A DNA stretch of 64,000 nt, taken from positions 1-64,000 of the forward strand of contig CAICTM010000121.1 in the NCBI GenBank assembly GCA_903772945.1, read 5' to 3'. Position 1 is the stretch's first letter. The number at the start of each line of letters is the position of its first letter. Source of the stretch: Seminavis robusta (taxonomy: Eukaryota > Bacillariophyta > Bacillariophyceae > Naviculales > Naviculaceae). The notes beneath the pieces were generated by a model. That model was not told the DNA's origin. It searched no databases and saw only the letters and a list, made by a program, of their open reading frames with translations. Positions 41,541 to 52,989 of this stretch are shown here, one piece after another. Both the position numbers and the translations under genes were made by a program.

Positions 41541-42332
41541 GATGGATGGGATAAGTGAGTTCGTTGTGGTGTGTGGAAGCAGAGGATACCAGCAACAATC
41601 TTCTTCGATGGGCTCGGCAAACAAAGAAACCAAAACAGAAATAGGGAGACAAGACAAGATGATACGCCGCTACATCAGTTTGTAAGGTCGCAATTGCAAC
41701 GAACCACTAGCTAGCTATCTATTTGCTGGTAGATCTTCTGCGTGTCCAAGCAAGGAATGTTCTGCTTCCTTGCCGTGCATCCAAAGTGTCCTTCATTTAT
41801 CCGATTTTGTGAGGCTGGTTTTAGCTTGGTCATTTTGCGATCTTTCAAGTTAGCCTTATCCCTCATGTAATAATTAGGGTGAAAGATACAGGTACACGTG
41901 TACAGGTACTAGCTAGGTACTAGGTGACTGATGTACCAGTAATACCCGGTACAGCTGTACTGTACCCGTCTACCTTGTCAAAGTGTGCACGGCACCAAGA
42001 TCCCTCACGATTATGGTAATTAAAGGTCGAGGAACCCTCATATCTCTTTGCATGAGTGTAATTAGATGAAAGGGACCCTTCAAACTCCGATGCATGACTG
42101 GTTATCATCAGGAGGTATCGTGATGTGTGCGAAAGATCCAGCGAAAGATCCAGGGAGAGATGCTCGTTGCCATCAAAAGCTCGCCTAAAATGCCTCCTTC
42201 AAAAATTCAAAAAAGACTCTTTGCTTGCTTTCTCATTATTTTCTTGCTTTCTCGTGGGTTGTTTGAGAGAGTGCTCTACCATCCTATCTCTTGTGTTGCT
42301 TCACTTCTAACCATCAATAGTTAATCTTCACC
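41541..42332. other. Divergent intergenic region
   Basis: Promoters of the secreted protein (minus) and the repeat protein (plus). It contains the GGTACA/TGTACC-rich stretch 41885-41965 and the words CGAAAGATCCAGCGAAAGATCCAGG at about 42129-42153. No gene is present. Confidence 0.4.
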
Positions 42333-44453
42333 ATGAGCAGCGCCTTTGGAGTAACGCTCAAGAAGAGCAGCAATCCGTTTGGCGTGCAGCTGAAGAACAC
42401 TCCCAAGTCTCCTCGACCCACCAAAGAACGCCTCCGCAAATTTGCCAACAAGGAAGATCTCTCGGGCAAACGCCAATCGCTGCGTCACGTATCGCCGGCT
42501 CCTCCGAAAGTGAAACGCGTGGATAGTACAGGCAAGAAATGGTTGCGCAAAGTGGCGCCGTATCCTTTTACGCTGCGCCATAATCCCACCTTTGGCGTGG
42601 TCTTGCGAACAACTAGTAAAAACAATAAAGACAACAAGGAAGGCAATCAAGTCGAAGCCCTCCACGATCATCATCATCACGATCACGACAAACCCGAGTC
42701 TCCCGTCAGTACCAGTCACAGTACTACCAACAGTGTTGGATCGAGTAGCAACAACAGCGATACTATCGAACAATTTCTCGATTTGGATTTTCGCGATCGA
42801 AAATTTGGCAGCGGCAACCAAGAAAAACCAAAGAGTCTCCACGGTGGAGGCACCGTGGATGGTCCTGTGACCGCCGTGCCGTTTGGAGTGCGTCTCAAGC
42901 CCGTGCGTCGGTGTCATCATGCCGAGACGCTTGGCTTGTCGCCACCTCCGGATCCAACTCGGACTTTTCAAATTGACTTGAATCCAGTCGCCGGACAACC
43001 CGGTGGAACGTACACACCCGCCAATCGATCCTTTCTCGAAGTCAAATTAAAGCCGGTACGAGCCAAACAACAGTCATCGCCGTCGTCACAAGATGGGAAT
43101 AATCACGACAGCAGCGGCAGCAATGGTTGGAACAAGGCGTGGGCGAAAGGGGAACTTCCCGAATTTGTCGAATTCAAATTGCGACACGTCGTGGCACCCC
43201 GCGATGGAGGACCGGAACGGACCGTCACGGAAGCGACCTTTCAAATTCCTCTGTTGCGTCATGTGTCTCCCGAAGAATTGCGGCAATTTCAAAAGTCCCC
43301 CGATCCACTCGAAGATTTGTTGCAAATGACACTGTCGTCATTGAGTCATGTCGTGCCCACTCCACGAGAAATTCCACCGGCCCAGCACAATATTACCTTT
43401 CACCTCAAGCGTCGCGATCCCGTCACCAAAGAGGAACGGTCGCTCAGTCATTGCATTGACATTCAATTGAAAAATGTTCCCCGCAGTAACAATCCCAAGG
43501 AACGGGAAATCCCGTCGATGCAGGTGAATTTGCGAAAGGTAAAATTTGATGACAAGGAGGTCGACGACAACAAGGATCCGTTTGACATTAAACTCAAGCA
43601 CGTTCGCGTCAAGGAGGAACTGTACGAAGAAACCGAACGGGAAGAGGACGAATTGTTTGACTTTCCCGACGACGACGAAGACGAATCCGAGCACGAATTG
43701 GAAGAATTGCAGGAGCAAAACAAAAATCCTCGCGATGAACGACGCAGCAGTTTGCCCGATTTGCACTTGGGAGAATTGGTCATTACGAGCAAGACGGAAG
43801 ACTCGGATTTGACCAAGGACGAAGAAGAGGCGCAGCCCTCAAAAAAAAAGGAGGCTGTGCCACCACAGGTTGTGGAACCAGCCACCAAAGACGAAGAAGA
43901 GTACGAGGAGGAGGTAGTCATGGAAGAAGTCGACGAATATGAATGGGTCGAATGCGACGAATACGAGGAAGTCGAGATTGACGAATACGAGTACGAAGAG
44001 TACGTCTTGGACGATGGCAAGAAGAAAAAGAAAAAGCGCAAAAAGAAGAAACCCGTCACACAATCTACCCGAGAAGGACGTTCCGCGGGGCGTCCTGCGC
44101 TACGACGTCAACGATCCAGTTCCTTGTCGGAGATTGATCGTTTGCGGACTCGTCGCGACACGTACATTAAGCTGAAGGAACAGGAAGCCAAGGACAAGGA
44201 CGACAAAACGGAGCTCACCAACCAGCAAGGCCGTGATTTGCTCATGTGGTACAATCGCATGAAGACTCCCAACAAGGAAGAAATGAAACGTCGTGTGGCC
44301 AAACTCCCCGCGTCCTGTGATATTACCCCCGAGGATGTGGAACTCTTGCCGTGGCTGTGCAAGGGCCGATTCTTGAACTTGAAGGTGATGAATCAATACT
44401 TTTTGGATGATTGGCAGGGAAAAGACGAGAAAAATCACACTGACAGCGATTGA
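42333..44453 (+). CDS. Novel repeat protein with F-x-V-x-L-K motifs and acidic/basic tail
   Basis: A single-exon gene of 706 residues starting MSSAFGVTLKKSSNPFG. The N-terminal 410 residues carry about a dozen copies of a short motif, [F/I/M]-x-[V/I/F]-x-L-[K/R]-x-[V/T]: FGVTLKKS, FGVQLKNT, FGVVLRTT, FGVRLKPV, FQIDLNPV, FLEVKLKPV, FVEFKLRHV, ITFHLKRR, IDIQLKNV, MQVNLRKV, FDIKLKHV. They are separated by low-complexity linkers, including a His/Asp run near residue 110. Residues about 415-560 are extremely acidic with Glu/Tyr-rich units, followed by a Lys run (KKKKKRKKKKP). The C-terminal 110 residues are helical (EIDRLRTRRDTYIKLKEQ, then LLMWYNRMKTPNKEEMKRR and LPWLCKGRFLNL). No known domain. 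The L-K-x-[V/T] element recalls the actin-binding LKKT/V part of WH2 motifs (speculative). Confidence 0.75.
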   Translation: MSSAFGVTLKKSSNPFGVQLKNTPKSPRPTKERLRKFANKEDLSGKRQSLRHVSPAPPKVKRVDSTGKKWLRKVAPYPFTLRHNPTFGVVLRTTSKNNKDNKEGNQVEALHDHHHHDHDKPESPVSTSHSTTNSVGSSSNNSDTIEQFLDLDFRDRKFGSGNQEKPKSLHGGGTVDGPVTAVPFGVRLKPVRRCHHAETLGLSPPPDPTRTFQIDLNPVAGQPGGTYTPANRSFLEVKLKPVRAKQQSSPSSQDGNNHDSSGSNGWNKAWAKGELPEFVEFKLRHVVAPRDGGPERTVTEATFQIPLLRHVSPEELRQFQKSPDPLEDLLQMTLSSLSHVVPTPREIPPAQHNITFHLKRRDPVTKEERSLSHCIDIQLKNVPRSNNPKEREIPSMQVNLRKVKFDDKEVDDNKDPFDIKLKHVRVKEELYEETEREEDELFDFPDDDEDESEHELEELQEQNKNPRDERRSSLPDLHLGELVITSKTEDSDLTKDEEEAQPSKKKEAVPPQVVEPATKDEEEYEEEVVMEEVDEYEWVECDEYEEVEIDEYEYEEYVLDDGKKKKKKRKKKKPVTQSTREGRSAGRPALRRQRSSSLSEIDRLRTRRDTYIKLKEQEAKDKDDKTELTNQQGRDLLMWYNRMKTPNKEEMKRRVAKLPASCDITPEDVELLPWLCKGRFLNLKVMNQYFLDDWQGKDEKNHTDSD

Positions 44454-46739
44454 GTGATGCAAGAATGCGATGAAAAAGCAATAAGTGTTTGTGATGGGCC
44501 CGGGCGGGAATAGAACGGCATGGGCAAGACGTAACCGAAAGAAGTCGAACGAAGAAAAAACGAACAAGACAACAAACTATCGACTGGACTCTGTGTATGT
44601 TGCAGGGGTGAATTGAGCGACAAATCAAAAAATACACGTTGAATGAATACGTAGCAGCGTGATAAGAAAATAAGCACAAACGTAGCTGCAAACATCGTCA
44701 ACATGGACTTGGTCGTTCTAGCTAGTCCGTGCTTATTATGCCTCGTTGGTTTGCCCCCGGCTGATCCAGACTATCGTACCTACTCGGGCTTGGTAGCAAA
44801 ATCATTTTCATCTTCATGGCACAACAGCCTGCGACAACGGGCTTGCTTGCCAGTAAACATAGTGGCACCTCCTCCAGTTGCTGTTTGGTAACACAGATGG
44901 GACATCCATTCCCTCGTCATCCGATGCCTTCACCAGAAACCTGATTTCCTGGAAGAACCACTTCATTATTCGAGAGAAGGCCAGATAGTTCTCACTGACC
45001 CAGCCACCAAACTTCCCCTCCCTGAAGTCCTGCAAGGGGAGCCACTCCAGATTCAGGTCTCTAAGTTTCTCGCTGAAGCTTGGATGCAAGGATGCAAATT
45101 CGATTGTTCTCGACATCTTGCTTCGATACGGTGGCTGAATGTCTTCCTAAGTAACTTGAAAGTGTGTTTGCCTTGCTATGGTAAGGTCGCACGATTTATT
45201 TGCTCAGCTGGCTTTGCACAGGCGCTGACTATCGAGGTGCTACCTGGCTGGACTGGCCAGGGCGCCTGAGCACTGTATCGTGCCGTGTTCGGAGGAGCGA
45301 GCTTTTGCGGCCATGCTTAGACCTTGTTGCTTCCTGGGCTACGACCGGCAGCAACCATGGGCTCGCTCGACAATGAAGCAACTTGGCTTTCGTAAATATC
45401 GCCCATCCAATGAAACCTGGTTGGGCTGGCCGCGGCAAATGACGACGACTGGGACTCAAGGTTACCGGTACTACTCCTGTGTGCAAAGCGATCAAGTGGG
45501 TTCCTAGCTGCCCGCTGCCACCACCAGGCGATGGCTCAGATGAGGCAGACGACAAGAAGTGGCCTGGCTTCTTTGGGCTAGTAGCCTACGGACGGTATGC
45601 TTGCGTGGGTGATTGACAATTGTTCAATCATCAGACAAACCAGTTTGATACCCCTTGTTCGTAAGCTGCTTCTCGCCTGACTGGTTCTTGACACAGCCAA
45701 GCGAGTTGGCATACTCTCTCAAGAACTTGAGTTAACGATGGAAGCTTGAGATGCTTCGCACTCATCATGCATCAACCCAGACACTGCCTCCTGGCTACTA
45801 CTAGCTACCTAGAACTGGCAATTGCAAAAACTTATCCAGTCAACTGAGTCAGCATAAAGGGGGCTACATCCATCACGCATGGTGGTCTGAGCAGTCTGAG
45901 CCATCCAGCTAGTCTACTACCAGGTACCTAGTAGATGGAGTGAAATTGGGAGCTGCCACCGGTACCGGTACCGGTACCGGTGGCTACGTAACACACCAAC
46001 ACCACAAAAACATGAAGACTGACTCACAGTACTACTAGCTAGGTAGCTAGCACCATAGCTCTTGCAACCTTGGACCTTGGACACGTACGTAATGGTACTG
46101 CCTGCAGCTGGTCGGGAAGCACAAGAACAGCTATTAATATGTCACACGTACAAGAACTTAGCGCCCGAAATCCTTGCCGAGTGACTCAGTCATGGATGTG
46201 TATGTCCTTCGAATGTTCCATCAGCTGATTCGGAAACTGGATGGGAAAGCAAGAGATAGAGGGAAAGGGTTCTAGATGTCCCTTGGGCCTTGCTCTCATT
46301 CTCTCATAATGTCTCCTGACGAACTACGATCAAACTTGTTAATCCTCTGAGGATAATTGGAATACCGAAAGTGAACCAAGATGACCAAGTTGAAGTTGTT
46401 TAGCCTCTCACGCTTAACCAAGTGCCTCCATGACCGTCCTCCACTCTGTTCCAGATCCTGAATAGATAAGGAGAATCGAGGTCTTGCAAGAAGGCTTGAG
46501 ACCCTGATGAACGACATTAAATCTCCTCCATCTCCTTGAACCACGTCAAAGCGAATGGTAAACTTCACGGGTACGTGGCATCAGTGCACGATCCGAAGTT
46601 CACGCTGCAAAGTTCGCATTCATTCATCCCTCCTTCAACTGCAAACTCCGCCCAACCTTTTATCTTCTCCAACTCTCTTCACAATCTCCATAAAAAGACA
46701 AAACCACAAAACCAATTGACCAACCACAATACCATCATC
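44454..46739. other. Gene-poor stretch of 2.3 kb
   Basis: Apart from the fragment at 44814-45116, no gene is supported. It holds a pure (GGTACC)n-type palindrome run at about 45959-45983, GCTAGCTAG runs near 46035-46050 and many TACTAGTA words. The last 150 bases are A/C-rich, like the 5' UTRs of other genes here. Confidence 0.4.
44814..45116 (-). pseudogene. Protein-like fragment, family uncertain
   Basis: A minus-strand stretch of about 100 codons reads FASLHPSFSEKLRDLNLEWLPL and then GKFGGWVSENYLAFSRIMKW, which looks like a slice of a larger conserved protein with regular helix spacing. The frames before and after are closed or without character, so it appears to be an isolated remnant. 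I cannot name the family; a repeat-element origin is possible. Confidence 0.3.
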
Positions 46740-47156
46740 ATGTCCCAACCAAATCCTCCTCAGCACTTTATCTGTCCCATGACATTGGAAGTCATGAAGC
46801 ATCCTTACAGGCACCGCCAAACAAAATTCAACTTTGAACGAGACAGCATCCTGGAATGGATGTACTTTGGAAATGCTACATGCCCTCTCACTCGACGACG
46901 ACTGCATCCGGACGACTTTGAAGAAAATGACGAATTGCGCCAAGAAATCAAAGAATGGAAGACACGTGAACAAAGAAGCGAGGACACCAATGTTGACTGC
47001 TGCAAGGACTGCGAAGACTTCTTGACGGTCGCCCCACGGAAAACTCGACCACACAAAGAGATGACAAGTGCACGAGAATCGCACATTTTGAATCTGAGAA
47101 ACAGAGTACTGCTCAAGAGAGACGAACGAATCAGGGCATCAGGCGTAGCAGTCTAA
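46740..47156 (+). CDS. Small U-box protein (putative E3 ubiquitin ligase)
   Basis: 138 residues from MSQPNPPQHFICPMTLEVMK. The frame is open upstream to 46536, but the ATG at 46740 follows an A/C-rich leader and immediately precedes the domain. Residues about 9-75 match a U-box: FICPMTLEVMKHPY, a modified loop (FERDSILEWM), then TCPLTRRRL and a helix with NDELRQEIKEW. U-boxes recruit E2 enzymes to ubiquitylate substrates. The C-terminus is basic and helical with a CCKDCEDF cluster. The usual P in 'DPV' is replaced by HPY. No substrate-binding domain follows, so the protein is a minimal U-box type. Confidence 0.8.
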   Translation: MSQPNPPQHFICPMTLEVMKHPYRHRQTKFNFERDSILEWMYFGNATCPLTRRRLHPDDFEENDELRQEIKEWKTREQRSEDTNVDCCKDCEDFLTVAPRKTRPHKEMTSARESHILNLRNRVLLKRDERIRASGVAV

Positions 47157-47355
47157 TAAGAAACTAGCCATCTTAGTACAAAACTTGCATGTCGTCTACC
47201 GGCTGCTGTTCTGTCAGGCTAGCTGACTACGATATATCAATGAAGGGTTTGACACCAGATGAACAAGATGGGTCCTCTAAACCTTTATAGATACGCTGTA
47301 CAAACAGCTAGATAACCACTAGACGATTTCAGCAGGGCCGACGCCGCCTACCGTA

Positions 47356-50300
47356 TCAGAGATCTGGATTGCTGGCATCCTCCATTTCCTTCTCGCTGAT
47401 GGAACTGATAACACTCATGTTGGTGCTGCCTCGTCGATTGAGTCCGCCAGTCGAACCGGCCGACCAACCAGTCGAGAAGGACGCATTCAACGCGTCCATT
47501 TGAGCCAACGAAGTCTGTAACGCCAACAGGGCACCTTGGAGAGTGTGTGTGCTTCTTCGTCGGGCATTGCCAAGGTTTGACGGGGAGATCCCTGAGATAA
47601 TCGGGGGCAGAGAGGTTTCTTCGTCTGACATGTACCCAACATAGAAGTTGCTCTTTTTCCCGACTCTCTTCTCGAGAAAGAACGCCTCTACCAGCCCTTT
47701 GCCTTTACATTTAACCTTCCCTCGACTTTCAAATTCAAAGTCCTCCTTGGAGACACATTCGACTACCGTCCGTGTTACTTGGACCTGGGATCACGAGCGA
47801 CAATATCAGGAACACGGCGAATTGAGCACCAAAACAGAAAACAACCAACCAACGTAGGCTAATAACTTGACGTGACTTACTCTGGAAGGCATACCGGTCG
47901 ATTCCATCCGACTAGCCAGATTTACAGAGTCTCCCCACAAATCATACAAGAATCGCGACGTCCCCACCACTCCAGCGACCACCGGCCCTGTATTGATGCC
48001 AACTCGCAAATCGAGCTTGTTGGTGGGATTGTCGCCATTGAATTCGTTCAGAGCATCGATCATGTCCAACGAGAAGTGGCACATCGCTGCAGCAGCATGG
48101 TCAGGGTCGTTATGGTAGCTGGGGATGGACGTTACCATGTAGCAGTCTTCATCAGAGCAAAGAAACTGCGTGAGTTGTGCCAAGCCAAGCAAACGATGCA
48201 ACAAACTTGTGGCGCTGTGGTGTCGTCCGCAGACGGTTGCAAGGACGTGGCTGCTCTGTAGACTACTCACCTCCGATTGTCTTGACCTTGTTGAGGCCGT
48301 AGCGGTCAACAAGCGTGTCAAACCTCGTAAAGAGATCATTCAGCACCTTGACGAGATCCACCGGTGACATGGCTACGAGAAATACAGAACCGAGAAGTGT
48401 GTGAGAGAGAGCAATAAACTTATGCATTCCGTGGAGGCAATGTCAACGATTTAGTCTTACAGGCAGACATAGCAGCTGTAGGGAACGCAAAAAAGATGAG
48501 ATGAGAACAAACAATACAGTGGCATGCACGTTCAGAAGAAAGTAATCATCTTGGTCTTACTGAATCCAACGATGTCTACATGAGCAAAACAACATTTGGA
48601 GCAAAGTGAGTCAATCATGTTGTGCCGCCGAACGGAGATATGTAACTGTACGTACCAGCAAAGAGAATTGTAGCCTTCTCGTGGTGATCGGCAATGTGTT
48701 GTGGGTCTATCTTGAGACGCGACGCAATCTCTTCAGGAAGCATATTGCACAGTAGCTCCTCAGCAGCACGAATTTCGATCTCCAACTCAGTTGCCTTTTT
48801 CTGGTCGGTCATGTCACGGACAAAAGCAACTAACAGTGGCTCCTCGTCCTCAGTCTCAATGCGTTCAATGCCCAAGACAAGAGGGAATTCAGACCCATCT
48901 TTCCTTCTGCCATACACTTCACGCATAGACCCAATGATGTGAGTTTCCCCAGTTTCCCTATATGCTGCTAGGTAGTCATCATGAAATTCCGCATGGCCAC
49001 CTGCTCGAACCGGAAAAGCAAGCAAGAGAAGCGTCAGAAAAAGCGAGCACGATCAATGTTGCGAGCAGCGTCCCACCAACCAAGTCTGTGGTGAATCTTA
49101 CCTCCAACAATCATCTTGATATTTTTACCCAGCAGCTCATCAACACTGTCGTACCCAAATGACGTAACAGAAGCTTTGTTCACCATCTGGATGATTCCAA
49201 ATGTGTTGAGGGCAAACATTGCATCAAATGAGGCGTCCAAGATTGCTGCTCGTATCTGTTGGTCTCGTATTGCCTTCTTTTGCAAGCTCTCTGCAAGTTT
49301 GCGTTTGGTGATGTCGCGTATGAAGGCAACCATCAGTGGATTGTCTGAATCATCCCTCTCAACCCTTTGTATTCCCACCACAGCTGGGAATTCAGTTCCA
49401 TCCTTCCTCCTGGCAGACAGCTCCCTGAGAGTCCCAATCAGCTTGGCTTCTCCTGTCTCTTTGTATCTTCTCAAGTATTCATCATGGAGCTTGCTGTGGC
49501 CACCACCTACAATAGAGTTGACGTTTTGACCAACCAATTCCTCCTCTGTATCATAGCCAAAGATGCTCAGCGCTGCTTTATTGACCATCTCAATCTTGCC
49601 AGCGAGGTCAATGGCAAACATAGAGTCAAAAGCAGCATCAAGAATTGCCGACCGCACTTTCTGGTCCTGTTGAGTCTTTTTCTGCAGCGTGATATCCCTG
49701 ATGAAAGCCACCATCAGTGGATTGTTTTTGTCATCTCGTTCCACTCTCTGGATGCCAATCACAGCAGGGAACTCACTGCCATCCTTCTTTCTGGCTGAAA
49801 GTTCCCTCAGGGTCCCTATGAGCCGGGTTTCACCAGTTTCCTTGTACCGATTCAAATACTCATCATGGAACTTGGCATGGTCACCACCTACGATGCATTT
49901 GACATTCTGGCCAACCAAATCAGAGGGGAAGTCATAGCCAAACTTGGCTAGAGCAACCTTGTTGACCAACTGAATTGTTCCTTGCAAGTCAATGGCAAAC
50001 ATGGAATCAAAGGCTGCGTCTAGAATTGCAGACCTGATTCGCTGGTCTTCTTGAGTCTTCTTCTGCAGGGTGATGTCACTAATGAAAGCAACCATCAGAG
50101 GATTGCTTTTGTCATCACGTTCAACTCTCTGGATGCCAAGCACTACAGGAAATTCACTGCCATCCTTCTTTTTGGCTGAGAGCTCCCTTAGAGTCCCAAT
50201 CAGCCTGGCTTGTCCAGTATCTTTGTAGCGCTGCAAATACATGTCATGAAACTGGTTGTCAAGGCCTCCAACAATGCACTTCACATTCTGGCCAACCAAG

Positions 50301-52252
50301 TCAGAGGGAGAGTCATATCCAAATGTGGTGACAGCTGCCTTGTTGACCATTTGAATTGTGCCAGTAAGATCAATGGCGAGCATAGAATCAAAGGCAGTAT
50401 CAAGGATTGCAGCTCTGATTCTCTGATCTTCCAGAGTTTTCTTCTGCAGACTGATGTCCCTGATGAAGGCCACCATCAGTGGATTGTTCTTGTCATCTCG
50501 CTCAACTCTCTGTATACCAAGTTGAGCAGGAAACTCTGTGCCATCCTTCTTCTTGGCTGGGAGCTCTCTTAGGGTCCCAATGAGCCTTGTTTCTCCAGTC
50601 TCCTTATAGCGTTGTAAGTACATGTCGTGGAACTTGCTGTGGGCTTCTCCAACAATAATTTTCACATTCTTGCCAATCAAATCTGACGGTGAATCATAGC
50701 CAAATTGTTCGACTGCAGCCTTGTTCACCATTTGGATGGTACCAGTCTGATTGATGGCGAACATGGAATCGAAAGCAGTATCAAGGATCGCAGCTCTGAT
50801 TCTCTGATCTTCATCAGTCTTCTTCTGAAGACTGATGTCCCTGATGAAGGCCACCATCAGCGGATTGTTCTTGTCATCTCGCTCCACTCTCTGAATACCA
50901 AGTTGAGCAGGAAACTCTGTGCCGTCCTTCTTCTTGGCTGGGAGCTCTCTTAAGGTCCCAATGAGTCTGGTTTCTCCAGTCTCCTTGTACTTCTGCAAGT
51001 ACATGTTGTGGAACTTGCTGTGGGCTTCTCCAACAATACACTTCACATTCTGGCCAACCAAATCTGAGGGCGAATCATAGCCGAATTGTTCGACAGCAGC
51101 CTTGTTGACCATTTGGATGGTGCCGGTTAGATCAATGGCAAACATGGGATCAAAGGCAGTATCGAGAATGGCAGACCGTATTCTCTGGTTTTCCTCAGTC
51201 TTCTTCTGCAAAGAGACATCCCTAATGAAGGCCACCATCAGTGGATTGTTTTTGTCATCTCGCTCGACTCTCTGGATGCCAATCACAGCAGGAAACTCTG
51301 TGCCGTCCTTCTTTTTTGCTGGGAGCTCCCTGAGAGTCCCAATGAGCCGAGTTTCTCCAGTTAAATTGTAGCGTTTCAAATAGTCATCGTGAAACTTGCC
51401 ATGTGCACCTCCAACTATGCACTTTACATTTTGTCCAACCAAATCAGAGGGTGAATTGTAACCAAAACGTTCCACAGCGGCCTTGTTGACCATTTGAATT
51501 GTTCCTTCCAAGTCAATGGCAAACATGGAATCAAACGCGGTATCTAGAATGGCCGACCTGATTTTCTGTTCCTGTATGGCCTGTTCCCGGAGTCGCTCCG
51601 CCTCCTTTTGTTTGGTGATATCACGGATGGACGCAAAGTAGAGGATTTTCTCGGCGTTGGACTTGCTTTCCATGTGAATGACTTCAATAAAGATAATGCA
51701 TGGGAATTCGGAGCCATCCTTTCGTCGTCCCGATACCTCACGAAATGATCCAATTAAACTTCGGATCTTGGTTTCCCGGAATTTCCGGAGGTAGCCATCG
51801 TGAAATTTGGCATGCCCGCCACCAACGATAATGTTGATATTCTGACCCATCAGTTCTTCTTTGGATTCGTAACCAAATTGTTCTACAGCTGCCTTGTTGA
51901 CGTGTTTGATGATACCCATTTGGTTCACAGCGAAATTGGCATCAAAGGAAGCTTCGAGCATGGCTTGTTGAATCTGGCGTGAATTGTGGCGGGAGAAGTA
52001 GTCGGCACTGCCCGAGGAATGGCTGCTGCGAGAGCTATGAGAGCCGACACTGGAATCGTCATCCGAAACAGCATCATCACCAGCTACCTCTGCAATTTCT
52101 CGCTTAATGGTCTTGATCAGAGCGCTCACGGCATCAATTCCAAATTCGTCCACAATCTCACGAATCTCGCCTTCCACCTCCACCGGCAACTTGCCCGCGA
52201 GCGTCGCCATGGTGGGAATTCTACCCGTACTGGCAGCATTTTCGGTCGCCAT
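47356..52252 (-). CDS. Eight-PAS class III nucleotide cyclase, adenylyl-cyclase-like, soluble
   Basis: Seven exons on the minus strand: 52252-49102, 49000-48656, 48575-48561, 48475-48461, 48372-48271, 48146-47881 and 47784-47356, all phase-consistent, 1440 residues. An acidic N-terminus of 85 residues is followed by eight PAS domains (about 95-1125). Units 2 to 7 repeat with a 127-residue period (IRSAILDTAFDSMFAID...SLQKKT). A helical linker (EELLCNMLPEEIASRLK) leads into the catalytic domain: metal Asp in FADIVGFT, KTIGDCYMV, and LYDLWGDSVNLASRME with transition-state Asn and Arg. The purine-selecting positions are Lys (VKTIGD) and Asp (YDLWGD), the adenylyl cyclase pair. The protein makes a cyclic nucleotide, probably cAMP, controlled by PAS sensing (light, redox or ligand; unknown). 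Two exons are only 15 nt. No membrane helix. A disordered C-terminal tail of about 90 residues follows. Confidence 0.9.
49256..51562 (-). repeat. Tandem 381-bp coding repeats (PAS units)
   Basis: Six head-to-tail copies of a 381-bp unit, each encoding one PAS domain plus linker, within the first exon of the cyclase. The last unit is about 21 bases longer. Neighbouring copies (for example 50410-50790 and 50790-51170) are nearly identical over long runs, indicating recent expansion or gene conversion. Confidence 0.8.
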
Positions 52253-52989
52253 TCTTTGCCAACCGAAGCCAATATGGCTTTGCCAAGTACCGTACCGGTA
52301 GGGGGTAAGATAGATCTGGGATGTACTACTATCTATCTCGCAAGCTGATGTTAGCTAGATTGGATCCTGAACGAATGTTAGCTAGATTGGATCCTGAAAG
52401 CTATCCTGAATGAGTGTAGCTCGAGATCTTGGAATATCTGGAGGTTTTGGTTCTGCTGATGCTGCTCGGCTCCGGTAACGGTACCATGGTACTATTACAA
52501 AGTACGGTTGTAGAAGGGCATTAGTCCGCTATCCACTTAATTAATACTCAATCTAATTGAATGCGTTAAAGAATTTACTTCAGCATTACTGTATGAAGGG
52601 GCAGTCGGTTGACTCGGTTGTCCCCAATGGGCTTTTAATAAAATGCAATGTCAACAAGCTCCTGTTTGATAACGTCTTGTGATAAGTGAAGACCTCCTCT
52701 TGGTTGCAGCGTTGCAGCTGTTTGTAACTCTAAAACAGATGATGGCAGCAGAAGGAGAACGCGAGAACGCTTCCAATCTTCCAATGCTCAGTTCACCGTT
52801 CACAGCAGTACCAGGTACGCATATCTTATATCTTACAAGGATCTTCTGACAGAATTTGAGAGATCCTGGCTCCTGGTGATGTGGTGGGATTTTACGTAGG
52901 AAATCTAGGTACCCCCCATGGCACAGCAATGCGAAATCCTCATGGGAGGGGTACCCCCCTCCCTCTATGGTGTGCAAGCAGCATCAAAC
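52253..52989. other. 5' flank of the cyclase gene and repeat-rich spacer
   Basis: A 23-base direct repeat (TGTTAGCTAGATTGGATCCT...) occurs at about 52350 and 52376. GGTACCCCCC words begin at about 52908. No gene. Confidence 0.45.

Noticed and set aside
45229-45555. Overlapping plus and minus frames of about 75-108 codons
   Set aside because: Both lack recognisable motifs and overlap each other; probably chance.
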